Shown here: positions 1 through 11,423 of the stretch, piece by piece
Layout: the number at the start of each line of letters is the position of its first letter
Position numbering within the stretch: the first letter of the stretch is position 1
NCBI GenBank assembly: GCA_028564925.1
Contig: CM053030.1
Location: 173,855 to 237,854 of the forward strand
Direction: 5' to 3'
Length of the DNA: 64,000 bases
DNA from: Lithobates sylvaticus
Taxonomy: Eukaryota; Chordata; Amphibia; Anura; Ranidae
Position numbers and translations under genes: made by a program
The notes under the pieces: generated by a model
Seen by the model: the letters and a program-made list of their open reading frames with translations, nothing else
What the model was told of the DNA's origin: nothing
Databases searched by the model: none

Positions 1-430
1 GCCCGCAGACCCCCACAACCACCGGCCAGGGTTGTGGGGATGAGGCCCTTGTCCTCATCAACATGGGGACAAGGTGCTTTGGGGGGGACCCCAAAGCACC
101 CTCCCAATGTTGAGGGCATGTGGCCTGGTACGGTTCAGGCGGGAGGGGGGGCCGCTCTCGTCCCCCCCTCCTTTCCTGCGGCCTGCCAGGTTGCGTGCTC
201 GGATAAAGGGTCTGGTATGGATTTTGAGGGGGACCCCACGCCATTTTTTTATTTTTTTTTTGGCCGGGGTTCCCCTTAAAATCCATCCCAGACCTGAAGG
301 GTCTGGTATGGATATTTGGGGGGGACCCCACGCCATTTTTTTTTTTTTTGGCTGGGGTCCCCCTTAATATCCATACCAGACCTGAAGGGCCTGGTTATTG
401 AATTTGGGGGGGACCCCTACGCTTTTTTTT
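1..430. mobile_element. hAT-family subterminal hairpin repeats
   Basis: Blocks of roughly 90 bp at about 200-410 each read ggtctggtatgga, then a ggggaccccacgcc stretch, a T tract, and the inverse ending tccataccagacc, so each block can fold on itself. The same ggggtcccccttaatatccat motif recurs at 26268-26290, inside the 3' part of the hAT element at 21.8-26.8 kb. I therefore infer that this block is the distal part of the minus-strand hAT copy whose transposase remnant lies at 862-1840. The element runs off the left edge of the window. Confidence 0.55.
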
Positions 431-850
431 TTTCTGCAAAAATGACACTTTGTCATTCTAATTCATTCGTTATATCTGCTATAATAATTTCGTTCAAATT
501 AGTTGAAATTCGATATTGGTAGTTGGATTTACTAACGATTCGTAACTAGTCATAACGATTCGTAACGATTCGTAACTATTCATAACGATTCGTAACGATT
601 CGTAACTTGAAATTGAAATTCGATATTTGTAGTTGTATTCGAATTGTTCTCTGTGTTATGAGAACCAACAATTCATTAGCCGCGTTAACGATTCGTAACG
701 ATTCGTAACGATTCGTAACTTTACTAACGATTCGTAAAAAAAATTACGATTCGTCCGAATTTCGTATTTCGTATGAATTCGAACGGAATTTCGTACACGA
801 ATTACGAATTACGAATTTTTTTATATACGAAACGGGACGAAACGAAACGA
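430..850. repeat. AT-rich TTCGTAA-type simple/tandem repeat
   Basis: The decamer-like unit cgattcgtaa recurs in tandem at about 533-606 and 684-738. It is followed by mixed-orientation variants (ttacgaatt, aatttcgta) up to 850. The block links the hairpin repeats on the left to the hAT transposase remnant on the right. It is probably non-coding sequence of the same element. Confidence 0.65.
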
Positions 851-861
851 AACAAATTTTT

Positions 862-1840
862 TGACAGTTCCCATGTCTAGCAGTAATATGCACCTTACCG
901 CTGACCACCCTGTCCAACGAGGCCAAGACATTGCCTTCCACATGCCGGTAGAGAGCCGGAATGGCCTTCCGAGAAAAAAAATGGCGTTTGGGAACCTGCC
1001 ACTGAGGTACCACACATTCCACAAATTCTCGAAAGGGGGCACAGTCTACCAGCTGAAAAGGCAGTAGTTGGAGTGCTAGCAATTTAGCCAAACTAGCATT
1101 CAGCCGCTGAGCATGTAGATGGCTGGGACCGAATTTATTTTGACAGTTTAGCAACTGGGGTAGGGAAATTTGCCTACTACAATCGGATTTAGGTGTACCG
1201 CTAGCAGATTGCCCGCAAGTGCTTGGGACACCTAATTCTACACCTTCATTCCTCTCAGTGCAGGACTGAAGGTATAGTGGGGTTGGAGATCCCAGCTGAT
1301 GAGGCATCCTGCCTCGTTGGAGATGTGCCTCCTCATCCTCCTCTCTTCTATCAGGCACCCACGTAGAGTCAGTGACCTCATCATCCCCTCCCTCCTCGCC
1401 ACTGGAGCAAACCTGGCAGTATGCTGCAGCTGGGGGAACATGACTGCCAGTTTCTTGTCCTTCTTGGGCAACCCCTCTCTCTGGGCTCCCGTTACTCCCA
1501 ACATCGGAGCCTTCAAAACGCTGCGCATCCTCCTGCAGCATGTACCCGACACTGTGGTCGAACAGTTCGGGGGACTCCTCAGGACATGATGGTGGGGCTA
1601 GGGTAGGAGTGACTGATGCCATTGAGCCGATGGAATAGGCTGCTTTGGCAGCTGCATTGGCAGCCAAACTTCTCTTAGCCTGGGTGACAGAGGAAAAGGA
1701 GGATGAGAACGGCTTTGTCATCCACTCTACCAACTCTTCTGCATTTTGTGTCTCAAAAAGGACAAGCGTGCCCCACGGCCACATGCTGAGGATGCGCTGT
1801 GTCCACGACCAGCACTATTGTCAGTAGACACAGAGCCTGC
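862..1840 (-). pseudogene. hAT transposase, internally deleted copy
   Basis: A 346-codon open frame (744-1784) on the minus strand aligns by eye, segment after segment, with the hAT transposase at 22516-25060: EELVEWMTKP, HSVGYMLQEDAQRFEGSD, DSTWVPDRREE, QISLPQLLN, PFREFVECVVPQWQVP, ALYRHVEGNVLASLDR. After RGRMPH it skips about 100 residues that in the other copy hold the BED zinc finger. The match ends at KVHITA, so the rest of the RNase-H-like catalytic core is absent and the frame runs into AT-rich terminal repeat. It is a non-autonomous deletion derivative that lies in intron 3 of the tyrosinase-like gene, in the same orientation. Confidence 0.85.
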
Positions 1841-2132
1841 TTCCCCACTTTTAGTGATAAAATTTACATGTCCCTGTACATTACAGTGTGGAGGACCAAT
1901 TCTGTGAATATCCTGTCACCAACTGGGTCCACGAACACCCCCCCCCCCCCCTGGAAAAATTGTCTGCTCAGTCTAAAATCCCAGAGACTATTTTTTTGTC
2001 TCAGTCCGGGCCTGCTACCACCTTGCAGGTCAGTTTTGTGATTGAAGCGTGTTCAGGGCGGCTGGAAGTGTCTGAAAATGACTTTTATTGCTGTTTCTTT
2101 ATATCAGGCCCCTGGACATTTCTACTACTTAC

Positions 2133-2271
2133 TTATCGATAAAGCTGTGATGTAGGATGAAGATGGGGTCATTGCTGGAGATGGGGATCTGAGACATGGT
2201 GCCTCCCAGATAAATGTGGACCAGGTTGTGTAAACTTCTTTTCAGTGTCACCCCATCTGGTGATAAGAACC
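2133..2271 (-). CDS. tyr-like: tyrosinase-like exon 3 (CuB site)
   Basis: This 139-nt exon is preceded by a polypyrimidine tract and AG at 2272-2273 and followed by the donor AA|GTAAGT. It completes a Gly codon with exon 2 and then reads FLSPDG, SLHNLVHIYLGGTMSQ and NDPIFILHHSFID. H348, H352 and H375 of the joined protein match human H363, H367 and H390 (CuB). TMSQ and the HH pair are TYR-like; SLHNLVH is shared with DCT. It ends with two bases of the next codon, as in human TYR. It is too short and too interrupted by splice sites to stand out as an ORF, and was found by reading the minus strand. Confidence 0.9.
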
Positions 2272-5200
2272 CTAAAAAAATTGATGGAACGTCTGTAAGT
2301 ACATTGTATCTTAAGAGGAAATTAGAGTTTCAACAAATGAAGCTTACATAATTACATTGTTATAAAGTTATTTACGTTTAAAAACATCACAAATCCATAG
2401 CTGGGAAAGGCTGCAGAGTAACTGGTGACTAATTGTCAATATTAGCTAGCTATAATCGGGGCCCTTCTGTAAGGTGGTGCACGAGAAGCTGTCCCTTTAA
2501 TTGTGTACACAATAAATGGCTGATGGGCTGTAAGGTAAGAATCTGTCTCTATTGGCATTAACTGTATACAGAAAAGGATTAAACTTGGCAGTTCTGCTCA
2601 CCACTACTGGCAACAAGCCAGGTCCCCAATGCTTGGTGGTCAGTTGTCTCAGAAGTCTCAGCCTTCACGATTAGGTCCTCATGATCGGGTCTCCCACAAA
2701 GCTCAGTCCTAGCTTTTCAGACTCTCCCCTGGTTCTCCCTGACTATAGGCACACATGGCAATGGGTCTCTGCAGTTTTGGGTCCCAGCATGGCAGGACAG
2801 CAATCAGTGTCACAGACCTCACCTCCTATCCTCTCACTCTCCAGTAATTTGCCCTCCCCTATATGCAGAGATTCCTGAATAATAAAATGCTCAGCCCATA
2901 GCCTCCAGTGCACAGTGCTCCTTTTAGGAATACATATCCCACTATCCTCAGCGGCTGCACAGCAAGTCCTCTCTGCCGCTGTTGATTGGCTGAAGCTGCT
3001 GCCAGAATGTAGGGGGAGCAGGATCGAGGGGGACTTCACACAGCAGGGAGGCTAGGGGTGAGAGGCAACTGCTGCACACAGATGCCAGCGGGGCAGATGA
3101 GGGAGATTGAGTGCACACAGAGCCACCCCATCAGCCAGCAGCTCTGCTCATGACTACAGTAGTGAATGGGAAAAGAAGGAGAAGAGTGGGTACAAGAGTG
3201 CTCAGGTACTCCTCCTGCTGGCTGACAGTGGGGGGGGGGGGGGGGGGGGAGGTGACGGAGATCGGCACATAATGCCAGAACAGGGTCATCCAGTGCCCAG
3301 GGCAAAAATGTGAAACTGCCCCCCCCCCCTCTATTACCCCGTCAACCCCTGCTCCCTGTTGGATAGATGAAAGGGCGGGGCCAATATATCGGCATGCAGC
3401 AAAATGTTTGTGACTTGTAATTAAATGGTACCAATATTTGTGGTGCAGCACAAATATGGGACTAATTGTCAGAATACAACATAATGGGAGGATTACCCTA
3501 TCCACATCAACTGTGTGGATTGGTTAATCTGTTTTTGTTTTTTGCTCAAGCCCCTGGCTAAACTAAATAAAAAAAGAGAACTTCTCTATGGCCAGCTTAA
3601 GGTTCCTTTCAGATGGGTATTCCGATAAGGTCAGTTTTTCCATATATCCCAAGGGACAGGCTGTTGTAAATGGACTTGTGTGTTTACACCCCCTATCTCC
3701 GAATCCATCCACGTCTGGAACAAAAATGGAAAAAATACTTATCTGGACCAAACGTGACACATAGGAGGTAGCCTGACAGACACCAGAGTCAGGCTACGTA
3801 CATCTGGCTTCCCATAGAGCTCCTCTGGGGCCATTTGGGTGGAGGTTCACTTTTACCGGCCATTAAAATGTCACGGCTTCCGCAACCATTATTATCCTGT
3901 GGAGGCCTGATATATAACCCCATGACATACTGGCCATACCTTCCAGGGAATTCCGGAAGCTGTGTCTGGATGTCTCATTAAAGGGAGGAGTATCCATTTC
4001 TTCCAGTTTCAACGCATTGTCTACATCCTCGTAGGTGGGCAGGTTGGGTGCGTAGGGTGTGGTTCCCGGTTTTCGGTGTAGTCTTTCTAATTTATATTCT
4101 TCATCGGCCAAAGGACAGTATTCATCGGGGAAATCAAAGCCACTGCAAATAGCCTTCATTAAAAAAAGATACAGAAAACATGGCAGATATTATTGAGGTC
4201 AATGTGATTTATTTCATTGTGTGGAAAATGCGTTTTCTAGTCTTGAATAGAGTGAGGCAAGTTAGACTTCTTCATGAATGTGTCTCCACTGAGGAGATTC
4301 ATTCCTCTATATATGTACTGGTGACTACTATCACTGGAGAAGACATTATTAGGCAGGGCCGTCTTATTGAGCGGGCACCCCTGGGCACTGCCCTGGGGCC
4401 CCAAGTGCTCATGGGGTCCCATCAGGGGGCATGACATTGGTAACTGCACTGCACATAAGTTACTTGGCAGCGATGATGTGACAGGGGAGAGGCAGGCTGT
4501 GTGTATCTCCTGTCAGTTGGGCGGGAGAAGAGAGAGCGGCTCTAATCAGGTTTGCGGCGACGCGGCCCACATTCCTGGCCGCTCTCCCCATTGTATTAAT
4601 TCATTTTTTTATTATTAACATTCTCATTACATTACTAACATTTCTCTTTTACAAAGATAGCAAACAAATATAGGAGATCAAAGCATAAACGTATCCTTCA
4701 ATATCTCCACATTTACATACATATTTATCACTAATATATGATGGTGTGGGGGAGGGGGTGGGGGGTCTATGACGAGAGGCAATGACGCAATTTACTTGTG
4801 TGTTTCCATCGGTAGTCATCTCTCCGGTGCTCCCAGCCTGCCTATATGTTTTTACATTTTTCTTTTTGTTTTTTTATCTCATTTTCCAGCGTCCATTATT
4901 ACATCGACCTCTCGCTCCCATTCCGCTAGTGGGACATGCAGGATTAACATTTTTGATGCGTTTAGCAGGTATGACACTTATTTTTTATGATTTAATAGAT
5001 CCGGCTGTCCCATCAAACAAGAAATGTGGTGTCATCTCCCCTATCCATAGTCCCTCCCAGAATTCCCTGATCTTTGGGCAGTACCACCTTATGTGGAGGA
5101 ATGTACCCTTCTCTTTGCACCCCCTCCAGCAATGCTCATCAGCTGTCGGATATATCTGTGCTAATCGGGGGCTGGGGTCCGATACCATCTAGCCATAAAC

Positions 5201-8200
5201 TGTTAGAATAGAGGGGGGTGTGGCCACCTACACTCTGCTCAGAGAGATCCCCTCAGCCTTTTAGTGGAATGTTCTGGAAGGGAGGCGGGACTTGGGACTG
5301 GAGTGGGAGGCAGCTTATGTGGAGAGCTCTGGACCAATCATTAAATTGTATTGGCAGGGGCAGGACTGGCATATAAACTGGGGGTCACTTGCTTCCGGGG
5401 AGAAGACAGGAGGAGAGATTCAAGATGTAGAGAGTGCAGGAGCAGAGACCCCAGTGCTGGATAGGAGGAGCGGGCTTGAAGGCCTGGGGGTTCAGAGACC
5501 CCAGTGCTGGATAGGAGGAGCGGGCTTGAAGGCCTGGGGGTTCAGAGACCCCAGTGCTGGATAGGAGGAGCGGGCTTGAAGGCCTGGGGGTTCAGAGACC
5601 CCAGTGCTGGATAGCAGGAGCAGGCTTGAAGGCCTGGGGGTTCAGAGACCCCAGTGCTGGATAGGAGGAGCAGACTTGAAGGCCTGGGGGTTCAGAGACC
5701 CCAGTGCTGGATAGGAGGAGCGGGCTTGAAGGCCTGGGGGTTCAGAGACCCCAGTGCTGGATAGGAGGAGGGGGCTTGAAGGCCTGGGGGTTCAGAGACC
5801 CCAGTACTGGATAGGAGGAGCAGGCTTGAAGGCCTGGGGTTCAGAGACCCCAGTGCTGGATAGGAGGAGCAGGCTTGAAGGCCTGGGGGTTCAGAGACCC
5901 CAGTGCTGGATAGGAGGAGCAGGCTTGAAGGCCCGGGGGTTCAGAGACCCCAGTGCTGGATAGGAGGAGCAGGCTTGAAGGCCTGGGGGTTCAGAGACCC
6001 CAGTGCTGGATAGGAGGAGGGGGCTTGAAGGCCTGGGGGTTCAGAGACCCCAGTACTGGATAGGAGGAGCAGGCTTGAAGGCCTGGGGGTTCAGAGACCC
6101 CAGTGCTGGATAGGAGGAGCAGGCTTGAAGGCCTGGGGGTTCAGAGACCCCAGTGCTGGATAGGAGGAGGGGGCTTGAAGGCCTGGGGGTTCAGAGACCC
6201 CAGTACTGGATAGGAGGAGCAGGCTTGAAGGCCTGGGGGTTCAGAGACCCCAGTGCTGGATAGGAGGAGCAGGCTTGAAGGCCTGGGGGTTCAGAGACCC
6301 CAGTGCTGGATAGGAGGAGCAGGCTTGAAGGCCTGGGGGTTCAGAGACCCCAGTGCTGGATAGGAGGAGCAGACTTGAAGGCCTGGGGGTTCAGAGACCC
6401 CAGTGATGGATAGCAGGAGCAGGCTTGAAGGCCTGGGGGTTCAGAGACCTCAGTGCTGGATAGGAGGAGCAGGCTTGAAGGCCTGGGGGTTCAGAGACCC
6501 CAGTGCTGGATAGGAGGAGCAGACTTGAAGGCCTGGGGGTTCAGAGACCCCAGTGCTGGATAGAAGGAGCAGGCTTGAAGGCCTGGGGGTTCAGAGACCC
6601 CAGTGCTGGATAGGAGGAGCAGGCTTGAAGGCCTGGGGGTTCAGAGACCCCAGTGCTGGATAGGAGGAGCAGGCTTGAAGGCCTGGGGGTTCAGAGACCC
6701 CAGTGCTGGATAGGAGGAGCAGGCTTGAAGGCCTGGGGGTTCAGAGACCCCAGTGCTGGATAGGAGGAGCAGGCTTGAAGGCCTGGGGGTTCAGAGACCC
6801 CAGTGCTGGATAGGAGGAGCAGGCTTGAAGGCCTGGGGGTTCAGAGACCCCAGTGCTGGATAGGAGGAGCAGGCTTGAAGGCCTGGGGGTTCAGAGACCC
6901 CAGTGCTGGATAGGAGGAGCAGGCTTGAAGGCCTGGGGGTTCAGAGACCCCAGTGCTGGATAGGAGGAGCAGGCTTGAAGGCCTGGGGGTTCAGAGACCC
7001 CGGTGCTGGATAGGAGGAGCGGGCTTGAAGGCCTGGGGGTTCAGAGACCCCAGTGCTGGATAGGAGGAGCAGGCTTGAAGGCCTGGGGGTTCAGAGACCC
7101 CAGTGCTGGATAGGAGGAGCAGGCTTGAAGGCCTGGGGGTTCAGAGACCCCAATGCTGGATAGGAGGAGCAGGCTTGAAGGTCTGGGGGTTCAGAGACCC
7201 CAGTGCTGGATAGGAGGAGCAGGCTTGAAGGCCTGGGGGGTTCAGAGACCCCAGTGCTGGATAGGAGGAGGGGGCTTGAAGGCCTGGGGGTTCAGAGACC
7301 CCAGTGCTGGATAGCAGGAGCAGGCTTGAAGGCCTGGGGGTTCAGAGACCCCAGTGCTGGATAGCAGGAGCAGGCTTGAAGGCCTGGGGGTTCAGAGACC
7401 CCAGTGCTGGATAGGAGGATCAGGCTTGAAGGCCTGGGGGTTCAGAGACCCCAGTGCTGGATAGCAGGAGCAGGCTTGAAGGCCTGGGGGTTCAGAGACC
7501 TCAGTGCTAGATAGGAGGAGCAGGCTTGAAGGCCTGGGGGTTCAGAGACCCCAGTGCTGGATAGGAGGAGCAGACTTGAAGGCCTGGGGGTTCAGAGACC
7601 CCAGTGCTGGATAGAATGAGCGGGCTTGAAGGCCTGGGGGTTCAGAGACCCCAGTGCTGGATAGGAGGAGCAGGCTTGAAGGCCTGGGGGTTCAGAGACC
7701 CCAGTGCTGGATAGCAGGAGCAGGCTTGAAGGCCTGGGGGTTCAGAGACCCCAGTGCTGGATAGCAGGAGCAGGCTTGAAGGCCTGGGGGTTCAGAGACC
7801 CCAGTGCTGGATAGGAGGATCAGGCTTGAAGGCCTGGGGGTTCAGAGACCCCAGTGCTGGATAGCAGGAGCAGGCTTGAAGGCCTGGGGGTTCAGAGACC
7901 TCAGTGCTGGATAGGAGGAGCAGGCTTGAAGGCCTGGGGGTTCAGAGACCCCAGTGCTGGATAGGAGGAGCAGACTTGAAGGCCTGGGGGTTCAGAGACC
8001 CCAGTGCTGGATAGGAGGAGCAGGCTTGAAGGCCTGGGGGTTCAGAGACCCCAGTGCTGGATAGCAGGAGCAGGCTTGAAGGCCTGGGGGTTCAGAGACC
8101 CCAGTGCTGGATAGCAGGAGCAGGCTTGAAGGCCTGGGGGTTCAGAGACCCCAGTGCTGGATAGGAGGAGCAGGCTTGAAGGCCTGGGGGTTCAGAGACC

Positions 8201-11200
8201 CCAGTGCTGGATAGCAGGAGCAGGCTTGAAGGCCTGGGGGTTCAGAGACCCCAGTGCTGGATAGGAGGAGCAGGCTTGAAGGCCTGGGGGTTCAGAGACC
8301 TCAGTGCTGGATAGGAGGAGTGGGCTTGAAGGCCTGGGGGTTCAGTGATAATAATGGGGGATGGTAACTATCCAGAAATTGACTGGGGTAATGGCACTGC
8401 TGGGACAGTTAAAGGGCAAAAATGTATAAACCTATTACAGGACAATATTATGGTCCAGTTTTTTGAGGCCCCAACTAGGAATGACGCTTTGCTGGACCTG
8501 GTAATCTCAAACCATGCAGAGCTTGTTACCAATATACATATAAAACGACAATTTTGAAAAAAAGCTATATTTTTTACTTTTGCTATAATAAATATCCCCC
8601 AAAAATATATAAAAAAAAGTATTTTTCCTCAGTTTAGGCCGATACGTATTCTTCTACATATTTTTGGTAAAAAAAAAAAAATTGCAATAAGCGTGTCTTG
8701 ATTGGTTTGCGCAAAAGTTATAGCACCTACAAAATAGGGTATAGTTTTATGGCATTTTCATTAATAATTTTTTTTTTTACTAGTAAGGGCGGCGATCTGC
8801 AATTTCTATTGTGACTGCGACATTATGGCGAACAGATCAGACACTTTTGGCGCCATTTTGGGACCATTCACATTTATACAGTGATCAGTGCGATTAAAAA
8901 TGCATTGATTACTGTCTAAATGTGACTGGCAGTGAAGGGGTTAACCAGGAGGGGGCGCTACAGGGTTTAAGTGTGTCCTAGGGATGTGTTCTAACTGTGG
9001 GGGGGATGGGCTGTGTGTGATACATCACTGATCACCGCTCTCGATTACAGGGAGCTGTGATCAGTGTCCTGTCACTAGACAGAACAGGGAGATGCTTGTT
9101 TACATCAGCATTTCCCCATTCTTCCTCTCCGTGAGATGATCGTGGGTATCCCTGCGCGCAGCAAATTTAAAGGGACGTACCTGTACACCCATTTGCCTGT
9201 CCGTGCCATTGTGTCGACATATATCTACATGCGGCGGTCGGCGAGTGGTTAAAAGGCTAAAAATAAAACCTAAGTGGCTCACGAACAAAGTTAAAATGGC
9301 TATAAATAATAAGAAAAGAACTTTAAAAAAAATATATAAAAATGAGGGAACGCTATCATCCTTTAAATGCTACACAGAATATAACAGAATATGTAAAAAG
9401 GAAATCAACAACGCAAAAATTCAAAATGAACGACAGATTGCAAAAGATATTATAATATACCCCCAAAAATTCTTAAAATATATTAATAGTAAAAAGGTCA
9501 GGTCTGAGCATGTCGGCCCTTTACAGAATAATCTGGGGGGTGACTGGGGACAAACAGAAGGCTAATTTATGAAATACTTTCTTCTATGGGAGAGGACAAA
9601 ATGATACACTTTTATTTTTGGGAGATTCTTTGTCTTCGCTGGAGGCAGTGATGTCCTTAATTAATACGAATAGCTCCTTTTCAGGCTTTAGGATAAATTG
9701 GGACAAGTCATTTATTTTACCGGTGGACCTCTGGAGACCAATCAGACAATTTCTGCTTCTCAAATTGCTGTAGTTTCTACATGTAAATATTGAGGGATGG
9801 ACATTACATCACAAGTGAGTACATATGTGGAGAGGAAGATGGTCCCATTACTGAAGCCTTCTTGGGCAAGTGGGGAAAATCTGAAGCAAATTGCCTTTAA
9901 CAATAATAGGCAGAGCAACTCTGATAAAGATGATATGGATGCCACAATTATTGTATCTGCTACAGAATTGCCCCATATGGCTACCATGGAAAACAAATAG
10001 ACACCCTGTTTAGAGATATAAACATCCCGGATTAGATTGGAAATTCTGCAGCTGCCTAAAGATGAAGGAGACTTGGCTGTTCCTAATGCCAGATCTTATT
10101 ATTTGCCATCCCAACTCCAGCAACTATATGGATGGAAGATTACAGATGGTGAGGATCCCATACAACAAATGATATTCTCTCCATTGCAGACAGATCCACT
10201 AGTGCAGCCAATAGTCACTTACCATTTTATAATAAACGTAGATATCCTACATTCTATTTGATACATAGGATTTGGATTACTGTTCAACAAGATACTCAGT
10301 ATGATGGATATACTCAATATATGCCCATATGGAATAATTCACAATTATCCGAAGTGGAAAAGCTCGAAAAATTTGATATATGGAAAAAGTCTGTCATTTT
10401 GCTTCTTAACCAACTTTAAGCTGGTGATGTTTTGTGGCCACTTGATAAATTGGCAGCAAAATATCATTTGTCTAATAAATTATTTTTTCAATATTTACAG
10501 CTACAGCATGCTTTGCAGAGCCAAGCAAAGGTGCTTTTATTAAAATATAATCCTTCATCAATTTTATCTTTGGCAGTAACTCCAAGACGTGCTAAACAGG
10601 GACTCATAGGAAATATATACTCTTCTATACAAACGATGGGTAGAACCAATTCACAAGAGGGTAGTTTTGGACGGTGGCGTAGAGATCTAGATACACTTAC
10701 CGACGAGGAATGGGGACAAGCTCTGAAAAATGTATTTAAGGGTTAGGGTGAGGAACTGACATATAAACATAGGAGATGTTCTAAAAAAGTTGTAAAGATC
10801 TGTTATTGGTGGTTATTCTCCAGTAACCAGCTGAGTATATTAAAAATATGGAAAAATTAATAAAGAGATATAATTCTGGAGGGAAACAAATACATAATAA
10901 TAAGTTTTATTTGGGTAAGATGTGAAGGAGGGGATTGAAATTTGGTTTGACGAGCGCAAATAGTAAAGGGCGAGGGCTTATGTGATGTTCTATGTGTGTT
11001 TTCTCTCTTTTTTTTGTTGTATAATGTCAAAATTTTATAAAAAATTATTTGATTGAAAAAAATAAAATTTCTTCAGCTCTGTGTATACAAAGGAGCATGG
11101 GTGAGCTAATAATGGGTGATAGTGAAGGATTGTGTATATGGGATTGTATGAGGTTTTTTTATAACTAGATGGACTTGTGACGTGAGTCACTTTGAGCGGG

Positions 11201-11388
11201 GGGGCCCGTGGAACCCAGATTTCCTTGGGGAGATTGGAAAACCCTTGTTTCAGATGCCCCTGCACCTCCTATGTCTAAGTGACCCTGTGTCTCTATTAGG
11301 GGCACAGGGTGACCAAGAACCCCAGTCTGATCTGTACTAATCGGACTCACTGTACAACCACACTGGAATGTTGTGTGTGTGATGTGTG

Positions 11389-11423
<35 letters not shown>

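Noticed and set aside
1-2132. Exons 4-5 of the tyrosinase-like gene
   Set aside because: The minus strand here holds only hAT sequence and short unassigned intron; no IFEQWL-type or membrane-helix codons.
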